From: Pseudomonadota bacterium
Lineage (GTDB): Bacteria; Pseudomonadota; Alphaproteobacteria; Rhizobiales; Xanthobacteraceae
Assembly: GCA_018242205.1 (NCBI GenBank)
Contig: JAFECJ010000034.1
Span: 1-45,855 of the forward strand
Length of the DNA stretch: 45,855 nucleotides
Reading direction: 5' to 3'
Shown piece after piece: positions 31,647 through 41,317 of the stretch; positions within the stretch are counted from its first letter, which is position 1; the number at the start of each line of letters is the position of its first letter. The notes below the pieces were generated by a model. The model was not told the origin of the DNA. It saw only the letters and a list, made by a program, of their open reading frames with translations, and did not search any database. The translations under genes and the position numbers were made by a program.

Positions 31647-32675
31647 ATGGAGCGGATACGCTCACGCCTTCCGAGGTCGTCCGTTATGCGCGCTGTTACG
31701 GGAGTGATTGACAGAATGGTGCGCCGCGGCCCCAGGCCCGGCTCCGTCGAGGCCTACGGAGTGGCCCTGGCCTGCGTGCTTGCCGCGACGCTACTGCGGC
31801 TGCTCATCGATATGGCATCGCCGGACGCGGTGCCGTTTGCCACGTTCTTTCCCGCATTGTTGATTGCAACCTTGGCCGGCGGGCTCGCCGCCGGCACGCT
31901 GGCAACCGTTCTCGGCGGCCTGGTGTCGTGGTGGCTGTTTATCGAGCCGCGCTTCTCCTGGATGCTGCTTAGCAAGAACCACGTCATCAGCATGCTGCTG
32001 TATCTATTCGCCGGCGGACTGATCGTCTGGACCGCGAACCAGTATCGGCTAATCGTCGCCCGTATCGACGAAGAGGAGAAGTACAGGCGGATCGTCGTCG
32101 ACGAACTCGGCCACCGTGTGAAGAACAAGCTCGCCACGATCTACGCCATCCTACGCCACGAATTGCGTGGGCAACCGGAGATCTGGGGCAGCGTGTCGGG
32201 CCGCCTTCATGCCCTGTCGGCCGCCGACGACCTTATCGGCCACGGCGACAACGACGGTGTCAGCCTGCGTCAGATCCTGGCGACCGAAATGGCTCCGTTC
32301 GGCGACAACCGCATCGTCATTGACGGCCCGGAAATCGATCTCTTCGGCAAGCTGCCGACCGTCGTCGCGCTGATAATTCACGAACTGGCGACCAATGCCG
32401 CCAAATACGGTGCGCTGTCGACGTCCGGCGGACACGTCCACGCCGGTCTGCGACAGGTCGGGGACGCGATCGAGATCGTCTGGAGCGAGCGCGCAGGACC
32501 GCCCGTCGCCATGCCGTTGCGGCGCAGTTTCGGCAGCAATCTGATCGAGCGCAGCCTCGACAGCTTCGGCGGTTCGGCCCGGCTGGCGTTCAATCCCGAC
32601 GGCATCGTCTGCCGCATTGTCCTGCCCGGCGCCCTGGCGTCCGTGCGCATCGCCAGCGCTAAATCCGCCCCCTGA
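31647..32675 (+). CDS. Membrane-bound HWE/HisKA_2-type sensor histidine kinase
   Basis: A 342-residue kinase. The N-terminal part carries about four membrane helices in a DUF4118-like (KdpD-type) arrangement (VALACVLAATLLRLLIDM, FATFFPALLIATLAGGLAAGTLATVLGGL, and two more). The H-box is VDELGHRVKNKLATIYAILRHEL, with His near residue 154, characteristic of HWE/HisKA_2 kinases. The ATPase half shows LIIHELATNAAKYGALS (N-box), IEIVWSERAGPP and FGSNLIERSL. The cognate regulator is not adjacent; the receiver protein at 26804-27184 is a candidate by family. ATG 31647 is used; an ATG at 31686 is possible. Confidence 0.88.
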   Translation: MERIRSRLPRSSVMRAVTGVIDRMVRRGPRPGSVEAYGVALACVLAATLLRLLIDMASPDAVPFATFFPALLIATLAGGLAAGTLATVLGGLVSWWLFIEPRFSWMLLSKNHVISMLLYLFAGGLIVWTANQYRLIVARIDEEEKYRRIVVDELGHRVKNKLATIYAILRHELRGQPEIWGSVSGRLHALSAADDLIGHGDNDGVSLRQILATEMAPFGDNRIVIDGPEIDLFGKLPTVVALIIHELATNAAKYGALSTSGGHVHAGLRQVGDAIEIVWSERAGPPVAMPLRRSFGSNLIERSLDSFGGSARLAFNPDGIVCRIVLPGALASVRIASAKSAP

Positions 32676-32880
32676 CCGTTGCCGCGTTGCTTGCCGGTAG
32701 CGTCCGCGGAGGTCAGGTCTGCTCCGCACAGTTGGGGACAGCCGCTCGGCGCGGCCTCGCTGACCCTCCCGTCGCCATGACAGATTTGTTATCGATTCGA
32801 CGCCGGACGAATGCGCTTTGAAGCGAGCTAGAAACAGCTTCGCGGAATGAAGGCGCATCGCAACAAGACCTTGCGTCGCG

Positions 32881-33324
32881 GTGAAAGCACCCATGCTCCT
32901 GGTCAAGACCTATCTCGATAAGAGCCCGATCCATGGCCTCGGCGTTTTCGCCGCCGAGCGTATCCCCAAAGGCGCCAAGATCTGGCGCTTCGTCGAAGGC
33001 TTCGATCGGTGCTACACGGCGAAGCAATTCGCCCGCTTGCCGAAGGCGGCGCGCGATTTTCTCAAGAACTACGCCTATCGGGTCGACGGCGAAATCCTGT
33101 TCACGGTCGATAACGACCACCACATGAATCACGCCGAGAAGCCGAACACGATCCTGAAAGGCGGTTACGTCATCGCCGCTACCACGATCCCGAAGGGCGC
33201 CGAGATCACCAACGATTATCGCGAATTCGATCCGGCGCTGTGCGCGGCCTTTCTCAGGAAGCCGGCGAACGGCAAGGCCCATAAGATGGCGGGCAAGCGT
33301 CCAAAACCTTCTCGGCGTATCTGA
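32881..33324 (+). CDS. SET-domain protein
   Basis: A 147-residue protein consisting mainly of a SET domain: KSPIHGLGVFAAERIPKGAKIWRFVEGFD, DNDHHMNHAEKPNT (the conserved NH motif) and GAEITNDYREF (the DY motif). SET domains transfer methyl groups from SAM to protein lysines; short bacterial ones have unknown substrates. The GTG at 32881 or the ATG at 32893 could be the start. No partner gene is evident. Confidence 0.88.
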   Translation: MKAPMLLVKTYLDKSPIHGLGVFAAERIPKGAKIWRFVEGFDRCYTAKQFARLPKAARDFLKNYAYRVDGEILFTVDNDHHMNHAEKPNTILKGGYVIAATTIPKGAEITNDYREFDPALCAAFLRKPANGKAHKMAGKRPKPSRRI

Positions 33325-33455
33325 CGGCGACTTTTTTATGCCGCGGTTACGGCATCGCGCCGCAAATGTAATTCCCGGTCAACGCCATTGACGACGGCTT
33401 GTTAACGAACGCGGCGCAAAGTCCGCAGTCGCGGGCGGCTTTGTAAACGGAAACG

Positions 33456-33794
33456 ATGATGCGTTATCGATTGTCGGCGGCAATCGTCGCCGGGCTTTCG
33501 CTCGCCATCCCCGGCACCGCCCAGGCCACCGGTTGGCAATATTGCCTCGCCTTCTCGCACGCCGATCACCGTACTTACGTCACCGGCATTTCGGTCGAGA
33601 CGCCGGGACTGGAAGGCTCGTTCGCGCAGAACGTGGCGCGGGCCGGCCTCCATATCGATGAAACGCAATGTCCCCGCGCCGACGATCACGTCGCGATGGT
33701 TGCCATGAGGGATGATGCGATCGCCTACAATCGCGAAATCGGCATGACGGTCGTGCCGTTGCCGGCAAGCGGCTTCGCGCAAGTGAGGCGGTAA
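33456..33794 (+). CDS. Small secreted hypothetical protein
   Basis: A 112-residue protein with a clear signal peptide (MMRYRLSAAIVAGLSLAIPGTAQAT, cleavage near AQA). The mature domain is WQYCLAFSHADHRTYVTGISVE, with two cysteines (C30 and C71 in DETQCPRAD), likely a disulfide. I do not recognise the family. It is flanked by the SET gene and a short palindromic repeat at 33847. Confidence 0.75.
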   Translation: MMRYRLSAAIVAGLSLAIPGTAQATGWQYCLAFSHADHRTYVTGISVETPGLEGSFAQNVARAGLHIDETQCPRADDHVAMVAMRDDAIAYNREIGMTVVPLPASGFAQVRR

Positions 33795-33846
33795 GAGCGG
33801 CCGCAGTACGTTGGCTTGGCTCATCGGCTAGAGGCACACACGCTTT

Positions 33847-33871
33847 CCCCTCTGCCCTTGTGGGAGAGGGG
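33847..33871. repeat. Short CCCCTCT...AGAGGGG palindromic repeat
   Basis: Arms CCCCTCTGCCC and GGGAGAGGGG flank TTGT. The core (CTC-CCCTTGTGGGAGAG type) recurs in the larger repeat at 42990-43132. It lies between the convergent secreted-protein gene and parB and may serve as a bidirectional terminator. Confidence 0.6.
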
Positions 33872-33899
33872 AAGCGCGTTTGCATTACAAGCGGGGGAA

Positions 33900-34790
33900 C
33901 TACGCCGCGCCCAACTTCCTGAGCACGCCGTCGAGCTGATCGAGATCCTTGAACTTGATGTGCAAGGTGCCCTTCTCGCCCTTGGCGTCGATCGACACTT
34001 CGAGACCGAGCGCATCGGTCAAACGGCGTTCCAGCGCGCGCGTGTCGGGATCCTTCTGCTTGGCGAGACCGGACGCGATCTTCTTCATCTGAAGATCCAT
34101 AGTGGCGTCACCGGGCTTAGCGTTGTCCTCGCGCACCCACTCCTCGAGCTGGCGCACGCTGTAGCCTTCGTCGACCGCCATCTCGGCCAGCACCTGCGCA
34201 TTGGCGTGACCGACCAGGAGACGCGCGTGACCGGCCGACAGCTTGCCCTCGCGCACCATGCGCTTGACCGCATCGGGCAGCTTCAACAGGCGCACCAGGT
34301 TGGCGATGTAAGGCCGGCTCTTGCCGACGATCTGCGCCACCTGCTCCTGCGTGTGATTGCACTGCTCCATCAGCGCGACGTAACCAGCGGCTTCCTCGAT
34401 AGCGTTGAGGTCGGCGCGCTGCACGTTCTCGATGATGGCGAATTCGAGCGACTGCACGTCGGTCGCGTCGACGATGGCGATCGGCACTTCGTGCAGACCG
34501 GCGCGCTGCGCCGCGCGCCAGCGCCGTTCGCCGGCGATGATCTCGTATTCGTTGTCGGGTAATTGCCGCACGACGATCGGCTGGATGATGCCGCGCTCCT
34601 TGATCGAGTCGGAGAGCTCGGCGAGTTGCGCTTCGGTGAAATCGCGGCGCGGATTGCGCGGATTGGGATGCAGCTTTTCGACCGGCGCCTTGCGTGGACG
34701 ACGCGGCGTGTTGTCGGTCGCCGGCGCGTCTTGCGCCACCTCACCCATCAGGGATGCAAGTCCCCGCCCCAGTCGCGAATGATCTGCCAT
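33900..34790 (-). CDS. parB: Chromosome partitioning protein ParB
   Basis: A 296-residue parS-binding CTPase clamp. ATG 34790 (MADHSRLGRGLASLMGEV, the family opening) has GGGAG upstream; the longer frame to 34967 is unlikely. Motifs: LHPNPRNPRRDF, the CTP-binding region YEIIAGERRWRAAQRAGL, IENVQRADLNAIEEAAGY, an HTH (TQEQVAQIVGKSRPYIANLVRLLKLPDAVKRMV) and the C-terminal dimer domain (GTLHIKFKDLDQLDGVLRKL). The parS sites it should bind are at 36448 and 38466. It follows parA on the same strand with a 177-nt gap. Confidence 0.96.
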   Translation of the reverse strand: MADHSRLGRGLASLMGEVAQDAPATDNTPRRPRKAPVEKLHPNPRNPRRDFTEAQLAELSDSIKERGIIQPIVVRQLPDNEYEIIAGERRWRAAQRAGLHEVPIAIVDATDVQSLEFAIIENVQRADLNAIEEAAGYVALMEQCNHTQEQVAQIVGKSRPYIANLVRLLKLPDAVKRMVREGKLSAGHARLLVGHANAQVLAEMAVDEGYSVRQLEEWVREDNAKPGDATMDLQMKKIASGLAKQKDPDTRALERRLTDALGLEVSIDAKGEKGTLHIKFKDLDQLDGVLRKLGAA

Positions 34791-34967
34791 CGACGCTGCT
34801 CCCGATGCCATCAACTCTACCTCGTGCCGTTTCTTTTGTTCTTCAACTTCCGGACTGCCGTCATGGCGGCGAATGCGATCATGCAGGCGGTCCATCCGCT
34901 CCGAAATGCTCATGCCATCGAGATGCGCGGAGGCCGCGATTTCTCGCGGCGACGGCCGTCGAAACAC

Positions 34968-35843
34968 TTAGCCGGCCTTCAAAGCGCGTTCGCGCTGAAT
35001 GATCTCGGTGGCAAGACGCAAGTAGGCTTCGCTGCCGACGCATTTGAGATCGTAGACCAGCACCGGCTTGCCATAGGACGGCGCTTCCGAGATGCGCACG
35101 TTGCGCGGGATCACGGTCTCGTAGACCTGCTTGCCCATGAACTGGCGCACGTCGGCGACCACCTGGTTGGCCAGATTGTTGCGCGAGTCGTACATCGTCA
35201 TGACGATGCCGTGGATCGACAGGTTCGGATTGAGGTTCTTCTTCACCTCTTCGACGGTCTTTAGCAGTTGAGACAAACCTTCGAGCGCGAAGAACTCGCA
35301 CTGCATCGGCACCAGGATCGAGTTGGCCGCCGCCATGGCGTTGACAGTGATCAGGTTGAGCGACGGCGGGCAGTCGACCAGCACATACGTGAAGTTGAAG
35401 GCCGGCGAGCCGTTGTTGATGTTGTTGAGCGCGGTGCGCAGCCGGAAGGCGCGGTCGCGCTGCTGGCCGATCTCGAGTTCGAGGCCGGACAGGTCCATGG
35501 TCGACGGCGCCAGATGCAGCTTCGGCACCGCGGTCGGGATCACGGCGTCGCGCATGGGCGCATGGCCGGTCAGTACATCGTAAGTCGAGACGCCGCGTTC
35601 CTTGTGCTGGATGCCGAGGCCGGTCGAGGCATTGCCTTGCGGATCGAGGTCGACGATCAGGACGTGCTCACCGATCGCGGCCAGCGCTGTGCCGAGATTG
35701 ATCGCCGTCGTGGTCTTGCCGACGCCGCCCTTCTGGTTGGCGATGGCGATGACGCGCGGACCGGGGCCCGGCGTCGCAGCCACCGTCGGCTTTTCGAAGG
35801 GCACCACCTGGGGCGTGCCGGGCGTCTCTGGGGTATCGGTCAT
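34968..35843 (-). CDS. parA: Chromosome partitioning ATPase ParA
   Basis: A 291-residue Walker-type ATPase that moves ParB-parS complexes. The deviant Walker A is KGGVGKTTTAINLGTALA (near residue 40), Walker A' LIVDLDPQGNASTGLG, Walker B YVLVDCPPSLNLITVNAM; PMQCEFFALEGLSQLLKTVE is standard. A 27-residue Pro/Thr-rich N-terminal extension precedes the motor. It is downstream of rsmG (19-nt gap) and upstream of parB, the canonical alphaproteobacterial order. Confidence 0.97.
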   Translation of the reverse strand: MTDTPETPGTPQVVPFEKPTVAATPGPGPRVIAIANQKGGVGKTTTAINLGTALAAIGEHVLIVDLDPQGNASTGLGIQHKERGVSTYDVLTGHAPMRDAVIPTAVPKLHLAPSTMDLSGLELEIGQQRDRAFRLRTALNNINNGSPAFNFTYVLVDCPPSLNLITVNAMAAANSILVPMQCEFFALEGLSQLLKTVEEVKKNLNPNLSIHGIVMTMYDSRNNLANQVVADVRQFMGKQVYETVIPRNVRISEAPSYGKPVLVYDLKCVGSEAYLRLATEIIQRERALKAG

Positions 35844-35862
35844 TGGCCTGGTCCAATCGACT

Positions 35863-36531
35863 TTAAGTTGCTGGCTGCGCCTTGAGGTTGCGGACGATCA
35901 CGATGCAGCCCTCGGGACTCGTCTTACTCGGGATTTTTTCGACCTCAAGCTTCCAATATTTAGAGGCGTCGGTCAATTCCGTATCTACATCTAGTCCTTT
36001 GGCGAATAGGCCAATGGCCCCCCGCATGATCAGAGGAAACGCCTGATCGCACAGGGTTTTCAATGGGGCGAGTGCCCGGGCACTGACCACATCCACGCTG
36101 TTCACATGACTAGCGACATATTTTTCGATTCGCTCGGCATGAACTTGCGCCGGTACCCCGGTTGCGCGGATGGCTTCGCGGAGGAACGCGGCCTTCTTGC
36201 CGTTGCTCTCGACCAGGTGGACAACGGCGCCGGGCTTGTCGGCCAGGACGCAGGCTACCGGGATCGCGGGGAATCCGCCGCCGGAGCCGAGGTCGACCCA
36301 GGTCATGGCCTGCGGCGCGAGTTCGGCAAACTGCAGCGAGTCCGAGACATGTCTCGTCCAGATGTGCGGAATCGTGGAGGGCGCGACCAAGTTGGTGGTT
36401 TGCTGCCATTTCAGCAGCAGCTCAACATAGGTCTCCAACCGCTGCAGTGTTTCACGTGAAACAGGCGTGAGCTTGAGCGCCTGCGCCTTGTCGGCGGCCA
36501 AATCCGGCCCGCCCTGCCCCGGCCCGCTCAC
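35863..36531 (-). CDS. rsmG: 16S rRNA (guanine527-N7)-methyltransferase RsmG
   Basis: A 222-residue methyltransferase modifying 16S rRNA G527. Motifs: [45 protein letters not shown] (SAM-binding), [34 protein letters not shown]. It starts at a GTG (36531) overlapping the mnmG stop as GTGA. A perfect parS site lies inside its 5' coding region and encodes VSRETL, as seen in other bacteria. Confidence 0.95.
   Translation of the reverse strand: MSGPGQGGPDLAADKAQALKLTPVSRETLQRLETYVELLLKWQQTTNLVAPSTIPHIWTRHVSDSLQFAELAPQAMTWVDLGSGGGFPAIPVACVLADKPGAVVHLVESNGKKAAFLREAIRATGVPAQVHAERIEKYVASHVNSVDVVSARALAPLKTLCDQAFPLIMRGAIGLFAKGLDVDTELTDASKYWKLEVEKIPSKTSPEGCIVIVRNLKAQPAT
36448..36463. promoter_or_regulatory. 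parS: parS centromere site inside rsmG
   Basis: The perfect 16-bp palindrome TGTTTCACGTGAAACA, identical to the bacterial parS consensus, lies within the rsmG 5' end. It is a loading site for ParB. Confidence 0.95.
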
Positions 36532-38411
36532 GACTGGACGGCGGACTTCTTGCCGCGACCGCGCTTCACATGAGCGACGAGGAGCGTCAGCGCCGCCGGC
36601 GTGATGCCATCGATCTTGGCGGCATGGCCGATGGTGCGCGGCTGATGCTTGATGAGCTTCTGCTTCGCTTCATTCGACAGCCCCGGCAGCAAGGCATAAT
36701 CGAGACCTTCCGGCAGCACGAAGCCTTCGTCGCGGCGATAGGCCTCGATATCGGCATTCTGGCGCGTCAAATAGACGTCGTATTTGGCATCGATCTCGAC
36801 TTGCTCAGCGATATGCGGCTTGAGGTCGCCAAGTTGCGGCCAGATCTTCGCCAGGTCGGCGATCGCGATGGCCGGATAGGACAACAGCTCGAAAGCTGTG
36901 CGCCGCTGGCCATCCTGATTGAGGGTCAGGCCATGCTTTTCGGCTTCCTTCGGCGTCAACGAGACCGACCGAGCGAAGGCGCGTGCCGTATCAAGCGCAT
37001 CCTGCTTGGCCCGGTGATAGGCCGCCCGCTCCGCACCCACGCAGCCGATGGCGATACCCCTATCGGTGAGCCGCTGGTCGGCATTGTCGGCGCGCAGACG
37101 CAGGCGATATTCGGCCCGCGACGTAAACATCCGATAGGGCTCATTGACGCCGCGGGTCGTGAGGTCGTCGACCATGACGCCGAGATAGGATTCGGCGCGA
37201 TCGAAGGTGATCTCGGCGCTGCCCGAGGCCAAAGCCGCGGCGTTCAGCCCGGCCAAAAGCCCCTGCGCAGCGGCCTCTTCATAACCCGTGGTGCCATTGA
37301 TCTGGCCCGCCAGGAACAGCCCGGGCAACTTCTTGGTTTCCAAGGTGAGCTTGAGCTGCCGCGGATCGACGAAATCATACTCGATGGCATAGCCCGGACG
37401 GACGATCCGGGTCTTATCCAGCCCCGGGATGGACGCGACGATAGCCTTCTGGACGTCTTCCGGCAGCGAAGTCGAGATGCCGTTGGGATAGACCGTTGAA
37501 TCGTCGAGCCCTTCCGGCTCGAGGAAGATCTGGTGGCCGTCGCGCTCACCGAAACGGACAATCTTGTCCTCGATCGACGGACAGTATCGGGGGCCCGTCG
37601 AGGCGATCTGCCCGGAATACATCGGCGAACGATGGACATTCGCCCGGATGACCTCATGGGTCGCTGGGGTCGTCCGGGTGATACCGCACTCGATCTGCGG
37701 CGTCGTGATCCGATCGGTCAGGACAGAAAAGGGCTCCGGCGGGTCGTCGCCGGGCTGCATTTCCAGGGCCTTCCAATCGATGGTCGAGCCATCGAGCCGG
37801 GGCGGAGTACCGGTCTTGAGGCGGCCGAGGGTCAGCCCGGCCCGTTCCAGGGTCTTGGACAGGCCCATCGCCGGGGCTTCGCCGACCCGGCCCGCAGGAA
37901 TCTGCTTCTCTCCGATATGAATGAGCCCGCGGAGGAAGGTGCCTGTGGTGAGGACAACGGCGCCGGCGGCGATTTCACGGCCATCGGCCAGCCGAACGCC
38001 AGCCACCCGGCCGTCCTTGATCACTAGGTCATCCACCTCGCCCTGCAGGAATGTCAGATTTGGCGTCGCTTGGATCGCGTCCTGCATGGCGGCGGCATAG
38101 AGCTTGCGGTCAGCCTGGGCGCGGGGGCCGCGAACGGCCGGGCCCTTGCGGCGGTTCAGAACGCGAAACTGGATGCCACCCTGGTCGGCGACCCGTCCCA
38201 TCAAGCCGTCGAGCCCGTCAATCTCGCGGACCAGATGGCCTTTGCCGAGACCACCGATCGCCGGATTACACGACATGGCGCCAACGGTCTCGAACCTGTG
38301 GCTGATCAGCGCCGTCCCCGCACCCATCCGAGCCGCCGCGGCCGCGGCCTCACAGCCGGCATGGCCGCCGCCGATCACGACGACGTCGAACTGCACCTGG
38401 GTCTCGGACAT
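36528..38411 (-). CDS. mnmG: tRNA uridine 5-carboxymethylaminomethyl modification enzyme MnmG
   Basis: A 627-residue FAD protein that, with MnmE, modifies the wobble uridine of several tRNAs. The N-terminal dinucleotide fold is [92 protein letters not shown] and [16 protein letters not shown] are GidA hallmarks. Length is standard. It lies between mnmE and rsmG; a parS site lies in the gap to mnmE. Confidence 0.97.
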   Translation of the reverse strand: MSETQVQFDVVVIGGGHAGCEAAAAAARMGAGTALISHRFETVGAMSCNPAIGGLGKGHLVREIDGLDGLMGRVADQGGIQFRVLNRRKGPAVRGPRAQADRKLYAAAMQDAIQATPNLTFLQGEVDDLVIKDGRVAGVRLADGREIAAGAVVLTTGTFLRGLIHIGEKQIPAGRVGEAPAMGLSKTLERAGLTLGRLKTGTPPRLDGSTIDWKALEMQPGDDPPEPFSVLTDRITTPQIECGITRTTPATHEVIRANVHRSPMYSGQIASTGPRYCPSIEDKIVRFGERDGHQIFLEPEGLDDSTVYPNGISTSLPEDVQKAIVASIPGLDKTRIVRPGYAIEYDFVDPRQLKLTLETKKLPGLFLAGQINGTTGYEEAAAQGLLAGLNAAALASGSAEITFDRAESYLGVMVDDLTTRGVNEPYRMFTSRAEYRLRLRADNADQRLTDRGIAIGCVGAERAAYHRAKQDALDTARAFARSVSLTPKEAEKHGLTLNQDGQRRTAFELLSYPAIAIADLAKIWPQLGDLKPHIAEQVEIDAKYDVYLTRQNADIEAYRRDEGFVLPEGLDYALLPGLSNEAKQKLIKHQPRTIGHAAKIDGITPAALTLLVAHVKRGRGKKSAVQS

Positions 38412-38465
38412 GGACGTCCTTTAGCGGACCGATGGGAAGCGGTCAAAATCTTGAGACATCCGGAA

Positions 38466-38481
38466 TGTTTCACGTGAAACA
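38466..38481. promoter_or_regulatory. parS: parS centromere site between mnmG and mnmE
   Basis: A second perfect copy of TGTTTCACGTGAAACA lies in the mnmE-mnmG gap, 2018 bp from the first and about 3.7 kb from parB. Confidence 0.95.
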
Positions 38482-38495
38482 TCGGGAGGTCGCGG

Positions 38496-40208
38496 TCACT
38501 TGCCGATGCAGAAGTCCCGGAAAATGACATCCAGGATATCCTCGACGTCCACCCGCCCAGTCAGCCGGCCAAGTTCCACAGACGCTCGCCGTAAATCTTC
38601 GGCCAATAGCTCCTCGGAACTTTGAGCCGTGGTTCGGCCGAACCGACTTAAGACACCAGACAATATATGCTGCACCGCAGCAAGGCTCTGTCGGTGGCGC
38701 TGCCGGGTGACGAGGGCCTGCTCGGCTCCGGCGAGCTGGCGCTCCGCGAACTGGAACAGTGCCTTGAGCAGCAGGTCGACCCCGGCACCCACTTCCGCCG
38801 ATAAAATGAACCTACGCTCAGCACAATTTATGATTGTTTGTTCATTTTTATAAGCGACTGAGCCCGGTGCCGAATCATGATCATTTCTTGGAGTGTTTCC
38901 CAGTTCATTCCTATGCGGCCCGCCGCTACCCACGACCACAGGCGCCTCTTTGGCTCGCGGCATGGCCTTGTCACCGTGGCCCGTGCCTGTGGGTCCAGAA
39001 CTCCAACTTTCGGGGGTCCCGGCCGCGTCCGCCGGCAAATGGCCGCTACCGACAGGCAACTGCTCAACCCGGCCGGCTGCGGCCGCAGCAGCACCACTCT
39101 CATCGGAGACCGCCATGCTGCGCAGCATGCGACCATCTCCGCCGGATTGCTGCATCTCCTTGCTGCGCAGCAAAGCCGCAGCCGCCGGCGTCAACAGGTC
39201 GATCTTGGTCGTAACCCACCAGACCGGCACCTGACGGCCACTGGTCAAACCGGAATCGGGCTCCGCGTCCCCCGGCGCCGTGGCATCGGCCAGCCACAGC
39301 ACCAGATCCGCCGCAGCGGCGCGGGCGCGTGCACGCGCAACGCCTTCCATTTCCACCGGATCGGAGGTTTCGCGAATGCCGGCGGTATCGAGCAGCGTCA
39401 TCGGATAGCCGCCGAGATCGAGATGCACCTCGATCACATCCCGGGTGGTACCGGCGTAAGGCGAGACAATCGCGACGTCGCGCTGCGCCAGCCGATTGAG
39501 AAGCGTCGACTTGCCGGCGTTCGGCGGCCCGGCGATGGCGACCACCAATCCTTCACGCAGCCTTTCACCACGGCCGCCATCGGCCAGCGCCGTACCAATC
39601 TCGTCACGCAGTTCCTGCACAATGGCGAGCGCCGGCCCGACCAAATCCTCCGGCACATCGGCCTCGTCGGAAAAATCGATGCGGGCTTCGACCAGCGCCA
39701 GCGCCTGAATCAACCGCTTGCGCCACGTGTCGGCACGATCGCCAAGCAGGCCCTTCATCTGCCGAAACGCCTGACGCCGCTGGCCCTCGGTCTCGGCCGC
39801 GACCAGATCGGCAAGCCCCTCCACAGCGGTCAGATCGAGCTTGCCGTTCTCGAACCCCCGCCGCGTGAACTCGCCCGGTTCCGCCATGCGCAAATCGTCG
39901 ATCTGGCCGAGCGCGTCGAGAATCGCGGCTATCACAGCTGGCCCGCCATGGGCCTGCAATTCGGCGACATCCTCGCCGGTCTCGCTGTTCGGTCCGGGGA
40001 ACCAAAGCGCCAGCGCTTCGTCGATGATTTCGCCCGAGCGCGGATCACGCATGCGCGCCAGCTTGGCCTGGCGCGGCGGCGGCACTTTCACACCGAGCGC
40101 TTCAAGCGCGGCGCCGGCGCGCGGCCCGGAAATGCGGATCACCGCGATGGCGGCGGGCGGGCGACCCGAGGAGAGAGCAAAGATGGTCGCGGGCTTGACG
40201 GCGGACAT
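38496..40208 (-). CDS. mnmE: tRNA modification GTPase MnmE with in-frame insertion
   Basis: A 570-residue protein, over 100 longer than usual (about 450). The N-terminal folate-binding domain ([50 protein letters not shown]), G1 GPPNAGKS (227-234), DTAG (274-277), G4 TKID (334-337), G5 SA (470-471) and the C-terminal CIGK (567-570) are all present. Between G4 and G5 lie 132 residues instead of roughly 30; the extra part (about 341-462) is low-complexity and palindrome-rich at DNA level. All catalytic motifs remain, so the protein may be functional. It forms the mnmE-mnmG unit, leftward. Confidence 0.95.
   Translation of the reverse strand: MSAVKPATIFALSSGRPPAAIAVIRISGPRAGAALEALGVKVPPPRQAKLARMRDPRSGEIIDEALALWFPGPNSETGEDVAELQAHGGPAVIAAILDALGQIDDLRMAEPGEFTRRGFENGKLDLTAVEGLADLVAAETEGQRRQAFRQMKGLLGDRADTWRKRLIQALALVEARIDFSDEADVPEDLVGPALAIVQELRDEIGTALADGGRGERLREGLVVAIAGPPNAGKSTLLNRLAQRDVAIVSPYAGTTRDVIEVHLDLGGYPMTLLDTAGIRETSDPVEMEGVARARARAAAADLVLWLADATAPGDAEPDSGLTSGRQVPVWWVTTKIDLLTPAAAALLRSKEMQQSGGDGRMLRSMAVSDESGAAAAAAGRVEQLPVGSGHLPADAAGTPESWSSGPTGTGHGDKAMPRAKEAPVVVGSGGPHRNELGNTPRNDHDSAPGSVAYKNEQTIINCAERRFILSAEVGAGVDLLLKALFQFAERQLAGAEQALVTRQRHRQSLAAVQHILSGVLSRFGRTTAQSSEELLAEDLRRASVELGRLTGRVDVEDILDVIFRDFCIGK
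38823..39188. other. In-frame insertion segment in MnmE
   Basis: The DNA encodes residues about 341-462 of MnmE, placed between G4 and G5. It contains perfect palindromes of 14 bp (GCTGCGGCCGCAGC, 39076-39089), 16 bp (CATGCTGCGCAGCATG, 39114-39129) and 14 bp (TTGCTGCGCAGCAA, 39160-39173), the last two sharing TGCTGCGCAGCA. The left part (38823-38900) is AT-rich, unlike the surrounding gene. Confidence 0.65.
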
Positions 40209-40294
40209 GATCCAGCAGGCAAACGCCCGTTACGGCCGCACGTCAAGCCACCACGGCCGTGTCGCCTGTTTCCGACACCCTATGTGCCAGGCAG

Positions 40295-40720
40295 TCATGA
40301 GGCAGCGGACGCCGCCATTTCCCCGGCCACCGCCACGCAATCGATCTCGAGATCGAATGGCCCCGGCCAGGAGTGGACAAACATGAAGATCCGCGACGGA
40401 TCGTTATCCGGGAAGTACCGGTCATAGACCGCGTTGAAGGTCTTGAACTTCGATTCCCCCGGCGTGCAGTAGACATTGCACTTGATGACACTTCCCAGCG
40501 AGGAGCCCGCGGCTTCGAGACAGGTCTTGAGCTGATCCATCACGATTTCGCTCTGCCGCTCGAAAGAAGCCGCCCTGATCTCGCCGGATTTCGGATCGAA
40601 CGGCGGCAAGCCCGACAGATAGACAAAACCGTTGGCGATCGTGACCGGATGCGCCACACCGCGCCCACGGTAGCGCTCCAGATACGTCGAAATCGGCTCC
40701 ACGCGCATACGCTTGATCAT
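40295..40720 (-). CDS. RidA-family protein (first copy)
   Basis: A 141-residue YjgF/YER057c/UK114 protein, the family that hydrolyses reactive enamine/imine intermediates. Segments: HPVTIANGFVYLSGLPPFDPKSGEI, QSEIVMDQLKTCLEAAGSSLGSVIKCNVYCTPG, FNAVYDRYFPDNDPSRIFMFVHSWPGPFDLEIDCVAV. The usual catalytic Arg (in PxRxxxxV) is replaced in RIFMFVHSWPG, so true RidA activity is uncertain and a relative such as an aminohydrolase subgroup is likely. An inverted repeat (GGTGTTTC / GAAACACC, 40721-40747) flanks the ribosome site just before the ATG. Confidence 0.85.
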   Translation of the reverse strand: MIKRMRVEPISTYLERYRGRGVAHPVTIANGFVYLSGLPPFDPKSGEIRAASFERQSEIVMDQLKTCLEAAGSSLGSVIKCNVYCTPGESKFKTFNAVYDRYFPDNDPSRIFMFVHSWPGPFDLEIDCVAVAGEMAASAAS

Positions 40721-40822
40721 GGTGTTTCTCCGTTTCAGGGAAACACCCTAGCAATATGGCATCGTCAGATGGTTCGGTGGCGGCCGAACCATCCGCGCTG
40801 GAGCTTCCGGTTCAGCTCGGTG

Positions 40823-41212
40823 CTACCGCGAGCGGCCGACAAAGGCCATGCATTCGAGCTCAAGCTGTGCGCCGAGCGCCAAGCCATTACAGCCGAAGGC
40901 CGAGCGGGCGGGCAGGCGATCCGCATCGAAGTAGCCGACATAGATCTTGTTGAACGCCGGCCATTGCGCCATGTCGGCCATCATCACCGTTACCTTGAAG
41001 ACGTCCGCGAAAGAGAGGCCGTTTTCCCTCAGCACGACACCAATGTTTTCCATGGTCTGCCGCGCTTCGGCTTCCATGCCACCGGGCACCAGCTCCAGCG
41101 TCCCCGGCCGGTTGCCGAGCTGACCGGACAAATAAAGCACGTCGCCGACCTGCACGGCCTGGCTGAATGGCAGCTTCAAGCCCTGTGCCGCCGGCGAATT
41201 GATGAACTTCAT
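40823..41212 (-). CDS. RidA-family protein (second copy)
   Basis: A 129-residue YjgF/RidA protein starting at ATG 41212 with GGGGGAG upstream; the longer frame to 41248 is less likely. Segments: AAQGLKLPFSQAVQVGDVLYLSGQLGNRPG, QTMENIGVVLRENGLSFADVFKVTVMMADMAQWPAFNKIY, and LPARSAFGCNGLALGAQLELECMAFV, which keeps the catalytic PxRSxxxxxxLxxxAxLE pattern. It lies upstream of the first copy on the same strand, about 100 nt apart; the two are diverged paralogs. Confidence 0.9.
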   Translation of the reverse strand: MKFINSPAAQGLKLPFSQAVQVGDVLYLSGQLGNRPGTLELVPGGMEAEARQTMENIGVVLRENGLSFADVFKVTVMMADMAQWPAFNKIYVGYFDADRLPARSAFGCNGLALGAQLELECMAFVGRSR

Positions 41213-41317
41213 GAGGCTCCCCCGATAGCGGCAACATTGCTCGTTCACGTGGTAACAAACACCGCGGCCTCTATGCTACAGTGTAAACCGCATATCCCTT
41301 AGCCGCGACTGGCATCC

